Positions 33,891 through 42,973 of a DNA stretch of 64,000 nucleotides are shown in pieces. Under the pieces are notes generated by a model. It did not search any database, was not told the DNA's origin, and saw only the letters and a program-made list of their open reading frames with translations. Made by a program: the position numbers and the translations under genes. The number at the start of each line of letters is the position of its first letter. The first letter of the stretch is position 1. The stretch is from assembly GCA_035373905.1 (NCBI GenBank), contig DAOSOK010000010.1, positions 66,815-130,814 on the forward strand. Direction: 5' to 3'. Origin of the DNA: Candidatus Ozemobacteraceae bacterium (GTDB taxonomy: Bacteria; Muiribacteriota; Ozemobacteria; Ozemobacterales; Ozemobacteraceae).

Positions 33891-35849
33891 TCAGGTCGTG
33901 ACGTAGCCGAGAACGGTGGCTCGGATGTTTTTCAGGAAATCCTGGCTTGCCTTGATGTCCGCTTCGGGCTCGCCTTCGCGGTGCAGAAACACGACACCGC
34001 CCGCCTGCTCGGCGAGAATGCCGGCGTCCGGATATTCGAGAAGAGCCGGGGTGTCGATGAGGACCAGCTCGACCCTTCGCTTGAGGGTGTCCAGCAGTTC
34101 GATCATCGAAACCGAGCCCAGAAGTTCGACCGGGTGCGGCGGGATCGGGCCGGCCGTGATCAGGCCGAGGTTCTTGAGCATCGTCGGCTTGACGATGTTT
34201 GCCGACGACTGGCCGCAGAGGGCCGTGCTCAGCCCGGTGTGGTTGTCGGTGTCGAAGATGCGGTGAAGGACGGGCCGCCGGAAGTTCGCGTCGATCAGGA
34301 CAACCGAGTAGTTCGCCTGGGCGAACAGAATGGCGAGATTCGCCGTCAGCGTGCTTCGCCCCATTCCCGAGCGGGAAGAGCAGACCTGGATGATGCGGGT
34401 GGCGTTGTCGGCGAGTGCGATCTGGAGGTTCGACACGAGGGTTCGATACGGCTCGAGCCGCCTCGAATCCGGCTCGTTGAGAACGATCAGCCGCTCGTCG
34501 TAGCTGGCGTGATGGACCGAGTCGGGCACCGGCAGCGCGAGACGCGTCGACGAGAGCGGAGACATCTGGAGAAGGTGAGTGGACGGCCTGGCCTCGTAGC
34601 CGGGGGCTGAGACGAAGACCGGGGTGGGCGCGCCCACGAACTCCGCCTTCATCGGAACCGGCGTGTAGAGCAGAAAAACGGCGAGAAGCGTTCCGCCCAG
34701 CATTGCCGCGAGTTCGCGCTGGAGCAGGGAAAGACCGATCGGTTTCGGTGCATCGATGTCCTTGCGGAGAACCTGGATCCGTCCGACCGCGGTCGACTGC
34801 TTGATCTGCAGCTCTTCAAGCCGCATCGTGACGTCGGCGTAGAGCGTTTCGAGTGACCTGATGCGGGAGGTGCTGGCCGACGAGGCGAGGACGGGAGCGC
34901 GGCCGCCGAAGGGGTTCGCCAGTGTCGGCTCCGGCGGCGTGCGGTTGGCTTCGAACCAACGCTTTTTCAACTCTTCCAGCTTGGCGGTGTTTGCCTCGAT
35001 TTCCTGCTGGAGGGTGTCATACTCGGGGTTCGGTTCTTTTCTGTCACGCTGCGAAGCGAGTTTGCGCTGACGGGCCTGGAGTTCGGAGATGAACTCGTTC
35101 GCCGCAACCACCTTGGGGTGCTTCTCGCGATAGGTTTCGAGCAGGCGCGCAAGTTCCGCGCGAGCCTCCGCGAGCGTGTCGCGCACTTCCGCCAAAGCGT
35201 TGTCGGTGCGTGACGACGGGACGACGCGAATGCGGGGAAGGGTCTGCAGGCGCTTTCTGTCCTCCTGCAGTTTCGTGCCGACGCGCTGGATCTCCTCGTC
35301 GAGGGCGAGCGCCTCGTTTTCGAACAGGGGCGACGGCAGCGCATCCGCCGTGCCTCGGCGCGCTTCCTCGAGTTTCTCTTTGAGCACGTTCTTCTTTTTT
35401 TCGAGCATCTCGATCTCGAACAGGTTCGTCTCGTTCGAATACCCGAGGAACCGCTCGGAAAGCATCTTGATGACGGCATCGCCGAGCGCGGGCAGTTCCG
35501 CCGGATTCGGGTCGCGAACGGTGAGTTTCACGAGCCCCTGGCCGGCGTCTTCCAGCGTGAAGGGCGCGTAGCGCGGCTCCGACTTTCCGAGATCGAGACC
35601 ACAGGTCTGCAGGACTTCTCCGATCACGTCCTTCTGAGACAGGATGCCGTTCATCGCCGCGGCCGGGCTGTCGCCGGGACGCAGCTCGCTCGTCATGACT
35701 CTGAGAAGGGATTTGCTCTCGTAAACGGTCGGGAAGACGCGGCTGACGAGCGCCGTGACGAGTAGCGTCGCGGCCACGATCATGACGGCCGCTCCCCGAT
35801 GTCGGTCGAGGCTGCGGAGGATGCCTTCGAACAGGTTCTCCTGCGCCAT
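33891..35849 (-). CDS. Polysaccharide co-polymerase/BY-kinase-like protein (Wzz-CpsD type) with altered Walker A
   Basis: 652 residues. Membrane helices at about 21-40 and 400-420 bracket a long periplasmic coiled coil (Wzz domain), as in chain-length regulators. The cytoplasmic ATPase-like domain (about 450-652) has SSRSGMGRSTLTANLA at 491, where the invariant Walker A lysine is replaced by Arg498; the Walker A' VVLIDANFRRP and Walker B LVLIDTPAL are kept. There is no tyrosine-rich tail (ends LGYVTT). It therefore looks like a catalytically weakened or regulatory BY-kinase relative. ATG 35849 follows AGGAGG. It precedes no export genes here, but the neighbouring sugar aminotransferase fits surface polysaccharide synthesis. 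Confidence 0.85.
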   Translation of the reverse strand: MAQENLFEGILRSLDRHRGAAVMIVAATLLVTALVSRVFPTVYESKSLLRVMTSELRPGDSPAAAMNGILSQKDVIGEVLQTCGLDLGKSEPRYAPFTLEDAGQGLVKLTVRDPNPAELPALGDAVIKMLSERFLGYSNETNLFEIEMLEKKKNVLKEKLEEARRGTADALPSPLFENEALALDEEIQRVGTKLQEDRKRLQTLPRIRVVPSSRTDNALAEVRDTLAEARAELARLLETYREKHPKVVAANEFISELQARQRKLASQRDRKEPNPEYDTLQQEIEANTAKLEELKKRWFEANRTPPEPTLANPFGGRAPVLASSASTSRIRSLETLYADVTMRLEELQIKQSTAVGRIQVLRKDIDAPKPIGLSLLQRELAAMLGGTLLAVFLLYTPVPMKAEFVGAPTPVFVSAPGYEARPSTHLLQMSPLSSTRLALPVPDSVHHASYDERLIVLNEPDSRRLEPYRTLVSNLQIALADNATRIIQVCSSRSGMGRSTLTANLAILFAQANYSVVLIDANFRRPVLHRIFDTDNHTGLSTALCGQSSANIVKPTMLKNLGLITAGPIPPHPVELLGSVSMIELLDTLKRRVELVLIDTPALLEYPDAGILAEQAGGVVFLHREGEPEADIKASQDFLKNIRATVLGYVTT

Positions 35850-35938
35850 TGTTTTGCCTCCTAAGCACGAATCCTGCCCCGGCACGTCGCGCATACCGGA
35901 GTCTCAGGAAACATCGGCAAATCCGACCGCAAATCGAA

Positions 35939-35963
35939 GGGGCACGGTCGAAAACCGTGCCCC
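35939..35963 (-). terminator. Hairpin after the DegT-family gene
   Basis: GGGGCACGGT and ACCGTGCCCC form a 10-bp stem around CGAAA, 20 bases after the stop at 35983. It separates this gene from the Wzz/CpsD-like gene, so the two may be transcribed separately. Confidence 0.65.
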
Positions 35964-35982
35964 CGAACGTGATGGCGTTGGA

Positions 35983-37089
35983 TCAGCGCTTCGTGAACTC
36001 GTTTATCGCGGATGCGACATACTCGACCGCTCCGTCTGGAAGCTCCGAATACACGGGAAGCGCGAGGGTGTGCTGTGCTGCCGCTTCCGAGTTGGGGAAG
36101 TCGCCGTGTTTGTAGCCGAGCGATTTGAAGCACTCCTGCTCGTGGAGGCTGAGCGGGTAATACACGGCGCAGCCGATTTCTTTCTCGGTGAGGAACTGCT
36201 TCAGCTCGTCGCGTCGCTCGACGCTGATGACATACTGATTGTAGATATGGTAGCGGCCCGGCTTGGCGACCGGGGTGCGGACGGTCTTGTTGCCGGCGAG
36301 CAGTTCGTTATAGCGGGCGGCATTCTTTCTTCGGCCTTCGGTCCAGGCGGCAAGGTGAGGCAGCTTGACCGAGATGACGGCTGCCTGAAGGGCGTCGAGA
36401 CGGCCGTTGATGCCGACTTCCAGGTGGTGATACTGGCGCTCGCCGCCGTGCACGCGCAGCTTCTTGACATGCTGGTACAGCTGCTCGTCGTTGGTCGTGA
36501 CAAGGCCGCCGTCGCCGAAACAGCCGAGATTCTTGCTCGGGAAGAAGCTGAAACAGCCGAAATCCCCGATGGTTCCCGCCTGCTTGTCATTGAAGCTGGA
36601 GCCGATCGACTGGCAGGCGTCCTCGATGACCGGCAGCTTGTGCTGGCGGGCGACGCTCATGATCGCGTCCATGTCGGCGCACTGGCCGAACAGGTGAACC
36701 GGGAGAATCGCCTTCGTGCGCGGCGTGATGGCGGCGGCGATCTTCGACGCATCGATGTTGTACGTGTCGGGCTCGATGTCGACGAAGACGGCCCGGGCTC
36801 CGACGCGGGCGATCGCACCGGCGGTCGCGAAAAAGCTGTACGGCGTCGTGATGACTTCATCGCCGGTGCCGATGCCCAGCGCCATGAGTGACAGCAGAAG
36901 CGCATCGGTGCCTGATGAGACGCCGACGGCGTATTTCGCGCCGGTGTAGGCGGCGAGCTCCTGCTCCATCTTTTCCACGCGGGGGCCGAGGATGAATCCC
37001 TGGCTTTCCATGATGGACAGCACTTCGGGAACGACCTTGTCCTTGATCTGGGCGTATTGAGGCTTGAGATCCAACAGCGGGACCTTCAT
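35983..37089 (-). CDS. DegT/DnrJ/EryC1/StrS-family sugar aminotransferase
   Basis: 368 residues of a PLP enzyme that aminates nucleotide-linked keto sugars. Key pieces: SSGTDALLLSLMALGIGTGD (phosphate cup), DEVITTPYSFFAT, IEDACQSIGSS, and the Schiff-base lysine in GCFSFFPSKNLGCFGDGG (K about 184). ends with a YPLSLHEQECFKSLGY block of the substrate pocket. Length is normal. ATG 37089 lies 175 bases from obgE, transcribed the other way. Product would be an amino sugar for surface glycans; which one cannot be told from sequence. Confidence 0.93.
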   Translation of the reverse strand: MKVPLLDLKPQYAQIKDKVVPEVLSIMESQGFILGPRVEKMEQELAAYTGAKYAVGVSSGTDALLLSLMALGIGTGDEVITTPYSFFATAGAIARVGARAVFVDIEPDTYNIDASKIAAAITPRTKAILPVHLFGQCADMDAIMSVARQHKLPVIEDACQSIGSSFNDKQAGTIGDFGCFSFFPSKNLGCFGDGGLVTTNDEQLYQHVKKLRVHGGERQYHHLEVGINGRLDALQAAVISVKLPHLAAWTEGRRKNAARYNELLAGNKTVRTPVAKPGRYHIYNQYVISVERRDELKQFLTEKEIGCAVYYPLSLHEQECFKSLGYKHGDFPNSEAAAQHTLALPVYSELPDGAVEYVASAINEFTKR

Positions 37090-37246
37090 TGACGTGTTTC
37101 TCCTCCGGCTTCTGCGCGGTGAATTCGAATCGAGAACAGCGCGTGAAAACTATCACATGACGGGGATCGCGTCAATGCCGCTTTGCGCGATTCCCGGAAA
37201 AAAATCAGTATCCCCCGTCGTCGCCGGCAGTGCGCGACGATGGGTT

Positions 37247-37258
37247 TTGTGGTATAAT
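37247..37258 (+). promoter_or_regulatory. Extended -10 promoter giving a leaderless obgE transcript
   Basis: TTGTGGTATAAT, identical to the rpsO box except one base. TG is one base before the perfect TATAAT (37253-37258). The GTG start of obgE begins at 37265, exactly six bases later, so transcription most likely begins on the start codon. No -35 box at 17 bases and no Shine-Dalgarno sequence. Confidence 0.65.
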
Positions 37259-37264
37259 CGCCGG

Positions 37265-38548
37265 GTGAAATTCGTTGATGAACTCGTAATTGAAGTTGAA
37301 TCCGGAAAAGGCGGCGACGGCATGATTGCCTTCCGCCGCGAAAAGTTCGTTCCCTTCGGCGGCCCTTCGGGCGGCGACGGCGGACGGGGCGGGGACGTCG
37401 TCATGGTTGCCACGCGCGACCTGAACACGCTGTATGAGTTGAGCTACCAGCGGATCTATCGCGCCAGGCCCGGCGAAAAGGGCGGCCCCAAAGACATGAT
37501 CGGTTCCGATGCCCTCGACGAGACGATCCGGGTTCCCGTCGGAACGCTTGTGTACGATGCCGAAACCGGCGAACTGCTTGCTGATCTCGCGAGCGCCGGC
37601 GCCCGCTTCGTCGCGGCGCGTGGCGGCCGCGGCGGCAAAGGCAACGCCCGATTTGCAAGTTCGGTCAGGCGCGCCCCGCGCATTGCCGAAAAAGGCGAAC
37701 CCGGCGAAAAGAAACACCTCCGTCTCGAACTGAAACTGCTCGCCGACGTCGGTCTGGTCGGTCTTCCCAATGCGGGAAAGTCGACCCTGCTGCGCGCGAT
37801 CAGCAACGCGAGGCCCAAAGTTGCGGATTACCCCTTCACCACGCTTGTTCCGCACCTCGGAATCGTCAAGCCCGACGGCCTGCCGGCGTTCTGCGTCGCC
37901 GACCTGCCCGGGCTGATCGAAGGCGCCCACATGGGTGCGGGCCTCGGCATCCAGTTCCTGAAACACATCGAACGGACCCGGCTGCTGGTGCATCTCGTCG
38001 ATCTCTCCGAGATCGACCCGGATGAGCCGCTCGCTACCTTTGACGTGATCATGCGCGAACTTGGCGAGTTCGATTCGACGCTGCTCGAACGACCGATGCT
38101 GGTCGTGGGCAACAAAATGGATCTTCCCGAGGCGCGCGATGCCTGGAAAAAGTTCGAGAAAGCCCTGAAAAAGCGCAAGCTCCCGGCGTTCCCCCTTTCA
38201 GGCGCGACGAAGGAAGGCACCAAGGAACTGGCCGAGCGGATCTGTGCCGAACTCGCGAACCTGCCGGTCCAGGAGACGATGGCCCCCGCCGTCGGCGAAA
38301 AGGTGTTTGCCTACCTGCCCCCGTTCCAGGTCGAAGAGGTCGAGAAGGGCTACTGGGTGGTGAAGGGCGCCGAGATCGAACGTCTCGTCGCGATGACCGA
38401 TTTCACCAGCGACGAAGGGGTTGCCCGCTTCCGCAAGAAAATCCAGAAAATGGGACTCACGGACGAACTGGCTCGCATCGATGCGGACAAAGAAGACACC
38501 GTCGCCATCGGGGAAATGGAGTTCGCCCTCAGGGAGTTCTTTTCATGA
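37265..38548 (+). CDS. obgE: GTPase Obg/CgtA
   Basis: 427 residues of the ribosome-assembly and stress GTPase. Amino-terminal glycine-rich Obg fold at about 1-158 (VKFVDELVIEVESGKGGDGM, GGPSGGDGGRGGDV), G domain with G1 GLPNAGKS, G3 DLPGLIEG, G4 NKMD, and a carboxy OCT-type domain (about 350-427). First gene of a plus-strand operon whose members overlap. GTG 37265 matches the canonical Obg start (xKFVDE) and lies six bases from a -10 box with no ribosome site, so it appears to be translated from a leaderless messenger. A longer in-frame open frame upstream is not supported. Confidence 0.96.
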   Translation: MKFVDELVIEVESGKGGDGMIAFRREKFVPFGGPSGGDGGRGGDVVMVATRDLNTLYELSYQRIYRARPGEKGGPKDMIGSDALDETIRVPVGTLVYDAETGELLADLASAGARFVAARGGRGGKGNARFASSVRRAPRIAEKGEPGEKKHLRLELKLLADVGLVGLPNAGKSTLLRAISNARPKVADYPFTTLVPHLGIVKPDGLPAFCVADLPGLIEGAHMGAGLGIQFLKHIERTRLLVHLVDLSEIDPDEPLATFDVIMRELGEFDSTLLERPMLVVGNKMDLPEARDAWKKFEKALKKRKLPAFPLSGATKEGTKELAERICAELANLPVQETMAPAVGEKVFAYLPPFQVEEVEKGYWVVKGAEIERLVAMTDFTSDEGVARFRKKIQKMGLTDELARIDADKEDTVAIGEMEFALREFFS

Positions 38549-39696
38549 AGATCGGCCTCTTCGGGGGCAGCTTCAATCCGGTTCATCGTCACCACGTGAG
38601 GATCGCCGAGGCGGCGCGCGACGCATGCGGCCTCGACGAGGTCTGGTTCGTTCCCGTTCACCGGCCCGTTCACAAGGAAGATCGCGATCTTCTGCCGTAC
38701 GAGGCGAGACGTTCCCTGGTGGAAACGGCCATCCGCGGCCGGCACGGCCTCCGGATCTGCGACGTCGAGCGCGATCTGGGAGGCCTGTCCTATACCATCC
38801 GGACCGTGCGCGCCCTGCGGGAACGCCATGCCGGATACGAGTTCATGCTGGTGATCGGGGCGGACTCTCTTCGTGATCTGCCGGGCTGGAAGTCCGCTGA
38901 AGAGTTGGTCGGCGAGATCGGTTTGGCCGTCGTCGTCCGACCGGGAGTCGGCGCCGATCTGCCTCTTCCGAACGGACGGAGCGGTTGGGTTCCCCTCGAC
39001 CCCGACCCCGCTTCGTCGAGATCCGTCAGGAACGAGATCGCCCGGGGGCGCCTGACGCGCCTCCCGGTGCCGCCTGCCGTCATGGCCCAGATCGTGGAAC
39101 GGGGGTATTATGGCTGCTGGAATGGCCCTCATGGTATATGGCATGATATAATATCTGCCCGGGCCGCCGCGCTTCCGGCGGGATTGCGGACGCATGTCGA
39201 GAGCGTCGCCCGCCTTGCCGCGGAATACGCCTGCGAGTTCGGTCTCGACGCGAGACTCGGACTGCTCGCAGGGCTGGCGCACGACCTGTTTCGCGGGGCC
39301 GGGCCGTCCGAGATTTATGCGACGGTTGAGCGCGGCGGTATCCGCCTCGGAGCGCTCGAAAAGAAGGTTCCGATGCTGGCGCACGGGGCCGCGGCGGCGG
39401 CGTTCCTCGAAACGCTCGATCCCCCTCCGCCGCCGGCGCTCTGCCGGGCTGTCCGATGGCACACGTTCCCCAGGCCGGCTCATGCGCCCCTGACGCGGGC
39501 CCTCGTCATGGCCGACGCCCTCGACCCCTCACGGGGTGAACCGGAGCGCGACCGCATCCGTACCTCGGACCTGCCGATCGAGCAACGCTGGAGGAGCGTC
39601 GTGGCGCTCAAGCGCGTATGCGCCGACCGCGAAGAACGCCGCAGGAGTCATCTCGAGCCGGCTCTCGCCGTAGGGTGCGCATGGAACCTGGAATGA
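38545..39696 (+). CDS. nadD: NadD-YqeK fusion: nicotinate-nucleotide adenylyltransferase with HD phosphohydrolase
   Basis: 383 residues. The first 195 are NadD of NAD synthesis: FGGSFNPVHRHHVRIAE (nucleotidyltransferase HxGH-like site, with HRHH), EVWFVPVHRPVHK, and the PASSRSVRNEIARG block. Residues about 200-383 form an HD domain like YqeK (a diadenosine tetraphosphate hydrolase): THVESVARLA, LLAGLAHDLFRG, MLAHGAAAA and LVMADALDPSRGE supply the metal-binding H, HD, H and D. NadD and YqeK are separate adjacent genes in many Gram-positives; here they are one chain. Its ATG overlaps the obgE stop (ATGA). Confidence 0.9.
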   Translation: MKIGLFGGSFNPVHRHHVRIAEAARDACGLDEVWFVPVHRPVHKEDRDLLPYEARRSLVETAIRGRHGLRICDVERDLGGLSYTIRTVRALRERHAGYEFMLVIGADSLRDLPGWKSAEELVGEIGLAVVVRPGVGADLPLPNGRSGWVPLDPDPASSRSVRNEIARGRLTRLPVPPAVMAQIVERGYYGCWNGPHGIWHDIISARAAALPAGLRTHVESVARLAAEYACEFGLDARLGLLAGLAHDLFRGAGPSEIYATVERGGIRLGALEKKVPMLAHGAAAAAFLETLDPPPPPALCRAVRWHTFPRPAHAPLTRALVMADALDPSRGEPERDRIRTSDLPIEQRWRSVVALKRVCADREERRRSHLEPALAVGCAWNLE

Positions 39697-40787
39697 CGCC
39701 GCCGACGCAGGAGCTTGCTCCGGTTCCCGAGGGGGAGGCGGAGGGGCGGCCGCTTCCCGAGCATCGGGGCGGAAGGCGCATCTGGACCGTTCTCGAAATA
39801 TTGTTCATTCTATTGAATGTGCTCTTTTTCGCCGGCTGGATGCAGAGATGGTTCTTCATTCGCGTGCCGACGGGAGAGATCGCCGAGCGCGCCGGAGTGT
39901 CGGGCGGAGAAAGCATCTCCGAACCGGCCGGGATTTCTCGGTTGTCGCGCATGAACATCCTGTGTCTCGGCATCGATTCGGTCGAAGGAACGCACCGGAC
40001 CGACACGATCCTGGTGGTCGGCATCGACCCCCACGACCGGCGTGTGACGGTCCTTTCCGTCCCCCGCGATACCCGGGCGCTCATCAACGGAACGGCACAC
40101 AAGATCAACGAGATGTATGCCCGCCATGGCGAACTCGCCCTCCGCGGCATGATCGAAGAACTGCTCGACATCACGATCGACCGGTACGTCATGGTCGATT
40201 TCGCCGGGTTCACCAACACCATCGACCTGCTTGGGGGCATCGACCTGTTGATCGAGCAGTCCATGCACTACGACGACAACTGGGGAAATGTCCACATTCA
40301 TTTCAACCCGGGCCAGACGCACCTCAACGGGAAGAAAGCCCTCGAATACGTGCGGTTCCGGGCCGACGCGGCCGCCGACCTCGGCCGCATCAAGCGCCAG
40401 CAGCGCTTCATCAGCGCCGTGCTCGAAAAGCTCAAAAGCCCATCCATCGTCGTGAGGCTTCCGCAGCTGATCCAGGAGGCCTACGGACATATCAGCACCG
40501 ACTTGCGCATCGCCGAGATGCTCGACTTGGCGCTCGCCCTCAAGGACGGTCCGATCTCGATCCAGACGATGTCCCTGCCGGGAGACGCCCGGTATATCGA
40601 CAAGATCAGCTACTATCTTCCGTTCAAGGAAGAGGCGGTCGCGATCGGCGCCAGGCACTTCGCGACCCTTTCCCTGCTCGATCTGGAGGCGCCCTTCGCG
40701 ACGCGGGGAGTTGCGAGCCAGGCTGCGCCGGTGACGACGGCCTCCGCACCGCCCCCGCCGGAACAGACCGCATCCCAACCCCGCTGA
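39693..40787 (+). CDS. LytR-CpsA-Psr (LCP) family protein
   Basis: 364 residues. One amino-terminal membrane helix (about 35-50, ILFILLNVLFFAGWM) and an LCP domain at about 80-300: MNILCLGIDS, HRTDTILVVGIDPHDRRVTV, LSVPRDTRALING, GGIDLLIEQ, and RFRADAAADLGRIKRQQRFI, the arginine-rich block that holds the polyprenyl pyrophosphate. These enzymes attach lipid-linked glycans to peptidoglycan or protein. A proline/alanine-rich tail ends the protein. ATG 39693 overlaps the previous stop (ATGA), matching the coupling seen across this operon; ATG 39681 is an alternative. The operon setting beside yqeK-nadD is common for LCP genes. Confidence 0.88.
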   Translation: MTPPTQELAPVPEGEAEGRPLPEHRGGRRIWTVLEILFILLNVLFFAGWMQRWFFIRVPTGEIAERAGVSGGESISEPAGISRLSRMNILCLGIDSVEGTHRTDTILVVGIDPHDRRVTVLSVPRDTRALINGTAHKINEMYARHGELALRGMIEELLDITIDRYVMVDFAGFTNTIDLLGGIDLLIEQSMHYDDNWGNVHIHFNPGQTHLNGKKALEYVRFRADAAADLGRIKRQQRFISAVLEKLKSPSIVVRLPQLIQEAYGHISTDLRIAEMLDLALALKDGPISIQTMSLPGDARYIDKISYYLPFKEEAVAIGARHFATLSLLDLEAPFATRGVASQAAPVTTASAPPPPEQTASQPR

Positions 40788-40795
40788 GAAACACG

Positions 40796-41818
40796 ATGAA
40801 GACGTCGCTGTTCGATTTCGAACTCCCCTCCGAACTGATCGCCCAGACCCCCGCCCCCGAACGGACGGCTTCGCGGCTTCTCGTCTACGATCGTTCCGCG
40901 GAGACCGTCGACCATCTGTCGTTCCGAGACATTCTCAACCTTATTCCGCCGGGGGACCTGCTCGTCGTGAACCGGTCCCGCGTCATTCCGGCCAGGCTGT
41001 TCACCTGCCCCCCCCCGGGAACGAAGCCCGCCGAGATCCTCCTCGTGCGCGACCTTGGCGACGGGCGGTGCGAGGCGATGGTCCGGCCCGGGCGGCGATT
41101 CAAGGTCGGCGCCTGTCATGCGGTTCCCGGCGGCGTCACGATGACCGTCGAAGACGTTCTGGAATCGGGACTGCGTGTGCTCCGGGCCGGCCACTGCCGG
41201 GACGTCGTCGCCGTCTTTCGCGAGCACGGCGAAATGCCCCTTCCGCCCTATATCACGTCGAGGGACAGCGCCCCAGAACGCTATCAGACGGTGTTCGCGA
41301 CCGAGGAAGGCTCGATCGCCGCGCCGACCGCCGGGCTTCACTTCGACGCCAGGTTGATGGACGATCTTCGCGCCCGCGGCGTGCTGATCGGGGAGACCGT
41401 CCTCCACGTGGGCCTCGGCACCTTCAAACCCGTCGAGGCGGACGACACGGATCAGCACGTTATGCATAGTGAGAGATATTATATAAGCCCCGGGCTTTCG
41501 GAGCTGCACGCGTCGGTCCGTGCGTCCGGCGGCTCCGTCTGGGCGTGCGGAACCACCTCGGTCAGGTCCCTGGAATCCGCGATGGGCGATGACGGGCGCT
41601 TGCGCACGGGGCCGCAGGAAACGGCGTGCTTCATCACGCCCGGCTATACCTTCAAGGCGGTTGATCACCTGATCACGAACTTTCATCTGCCGCGCTCGAG
41701 CCTCATCATGCTTGTCGCGGCCTTCTGCGGGCGCGAGCGCATTCTCGACCTCTACCGGGACGCTATCGCCCGGCGCTACCGGTTCTTCAGTTTCGGCGAT
41801 GCGATGGCAATCATCTAA
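40796..41818 (+). CDS. queA: S-adenosylmethionine:tRNA ribosyltransferase-isomerase
   Basis: 340 residues, normal length. QueA transfers and isomerises the ribosyl group of SAM onto preQ1 in tRNA. Recognisable blocks: FDFELPSELIAQTPAPERTA at the start, LLVVNRSRVIPARLF, TEEGSIAAPTAGLHF, HVGLGTFKPVEADD, and FHLPRSSLIMLVAAFCG. Starts nine bases after the LCP stop and is followed by tgt after 15 bases, the classic queuosine pair. The ribosome site is weak (GAGAAACACG). Confidence 0.96.
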   Translation: MKTSLFDFELPSELIAQTPAPERTASRLLVYDRSAETVDHLSFRDILNLIPPGDLLVVNRSRVIPARLFTCPPPGTKPAEILLVRDLGDGRCEAMVRPGRRFKVGACHAVPGGVTMTVEDVLESGLRVLRAGHCRDVVAVFREHGEMPLPPYITSRDSAPERYQTVFATEEGSIAAPTAGLHFDARLMDDLRARGVLIGETVLHVGLGTFKPVEADDTDQHVMHSERYYISPGLSELHASVRASGGSVWACGTTSVRSLESAMGDDGRLRTGPQETACFITPGYTFKAVDHLITNFHLPRSSLIMLVAAFCGRERILDLYRDAIARRYRFFSFGDAMAII

Positions 41819-41833
41819 GGCGGATCAGACACC

Positions 41834-42973
41834 ATGAGCGAGCGATTTTTCGAATTTTCGATCGAATCCGAGTCATCCGAATGCTGGGGGAGGGTGGGGC
41901 GCATCAGGACGCGCCGGGGGGACATTCCGACTCCGGTGTTCATGCCCGTCGGAACATGCGGTTCCGTGAAAACCCTTTCCCCGGAAGAAGTTTGCACGGC
42001 GGGCGCGACGATCATTCTCGGCAACACCTACCATCTCTGGCTCCGCCCCGGCACCGAGATCTTGGACCATTTCGGCGGCCTTCACCGGTTCATGAAGTGG
42101 GACAGGCCCATGCTGACGGACTCGGGCGGCTTCCAGGTGTTCTCGCTGAAAAAGCTGAACAAGATCACCGACGAAGGTGTGCATTTCTCGTCGCACCTCG
42201 ATGGCGCGAAGCTGTGGCTGACGCCCGAGGAGTCGATGCGGATCCAGCGTTCGATCGGGGCCGAGATCATGATGGTGTTCGACGAGTGCTGCCCCTGGCC
42301 GGCCGACGAGGCGCTCGCGCGCGAGGCGATGGAACGCTCGGCGCGATGGGCGAAGCGGTGCCGCACCGATCATCCCGAAGGGCGCGACGGCCAGGCCCTG
42401 TTCGGCATCGTTCAGGGCTCGACCTTCCTGAATCTCCGAAAAGAGTCGATCGAACGGACCGCCGAGATCGGTTTCGACGGTCTTGCCGTGGGAGGCCTGT
42501 CGGTGGGAGAGCCCAAGCCGCTGATGATCGACACGCTCGACGGGATGATGCCGCACATGCCGAAATATCTGCCTCGCTATCTTATGGGCGTCGGCAGCCC
42601 CGAAGACCTGTTGTTCGGCGTCGAACGCGGGATCGACATGTTCGACTGTGTCATGCCGACCCGCATCGCCCGCCACGGGGCTGTGTTCACCCCGACGGGG
42701 CGCATCGACCTGACCGGCCTCGCCTGGCGAAAATCCGACGAGCCGATCGACGCGGAATGCGCGTGCCAGGCTTGTAGGACCTTTTCCCGCGGCTACCTGC
42801 GCCATCTCTTCAAGGCGAAGGAGATTCTCGCCCTCCGAATGGCGAGTTTGCACAATATCACGTTCATGATTACCCTTATGGGGAAGATTCGCGCGGCTCT
42901 CGCGAACGGGACGTTCCAGCAGCTCAAAAGCGAGTTTTTCGCAAAATACATGGCCAGGGAGGAAAAACGATGA
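41834..42973 (+). CDS. tgt: Queuine tRNA-ribosyltransferase
   Basis: 379 residues of the enzyme that exchanges guanine for preQ1 at position 34 of tRNAs with GUN anticodons. Catalytic aspartates are in LTDSGGFQVFSL and in DMFDCVMPTRIARHG; substrate loop in GLAVGGLSVGEP; zinc ligands in AECACQACRTFSRGYLRHLF (CxCxxC plus a later His). Length is usual. Its stop overlaps the start of the TPR gene (ATGA at 42970-42973). Confidence 0.97.
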   Translation: MSERFFEFSIESESSECWGRVGRIRTRRGDIPTPVFMPVGTCGSVKTLSPEEVCTAGATIILGNTYHLWLRPGTEILDHFGGLHRFMKWDRPMLTDSGGFQVFSLKKLNKITDEGVHFSSHLDGAKLWLTPEESMRIQRSIGAEIMMVFDECCPWPADEALAREAMERSARWAKRCRTDHPEGRDGQALFGIVQGSTFLNLRKESIERTAEIGFDGLAVGGLSVGEPKPLMIDTLDGMMPHMPKYLPRYLMGVGSPEDLLFGVERGIDMFDCVMPTRIARHGAVFTPTGRIDLTGLAWRKSDEPIDAECACQACRTFSRGYLRHLFKAKEILALRMASLHNITFMITLMGKIRAALANGTFQQLKSEFFAKYMAREEKR

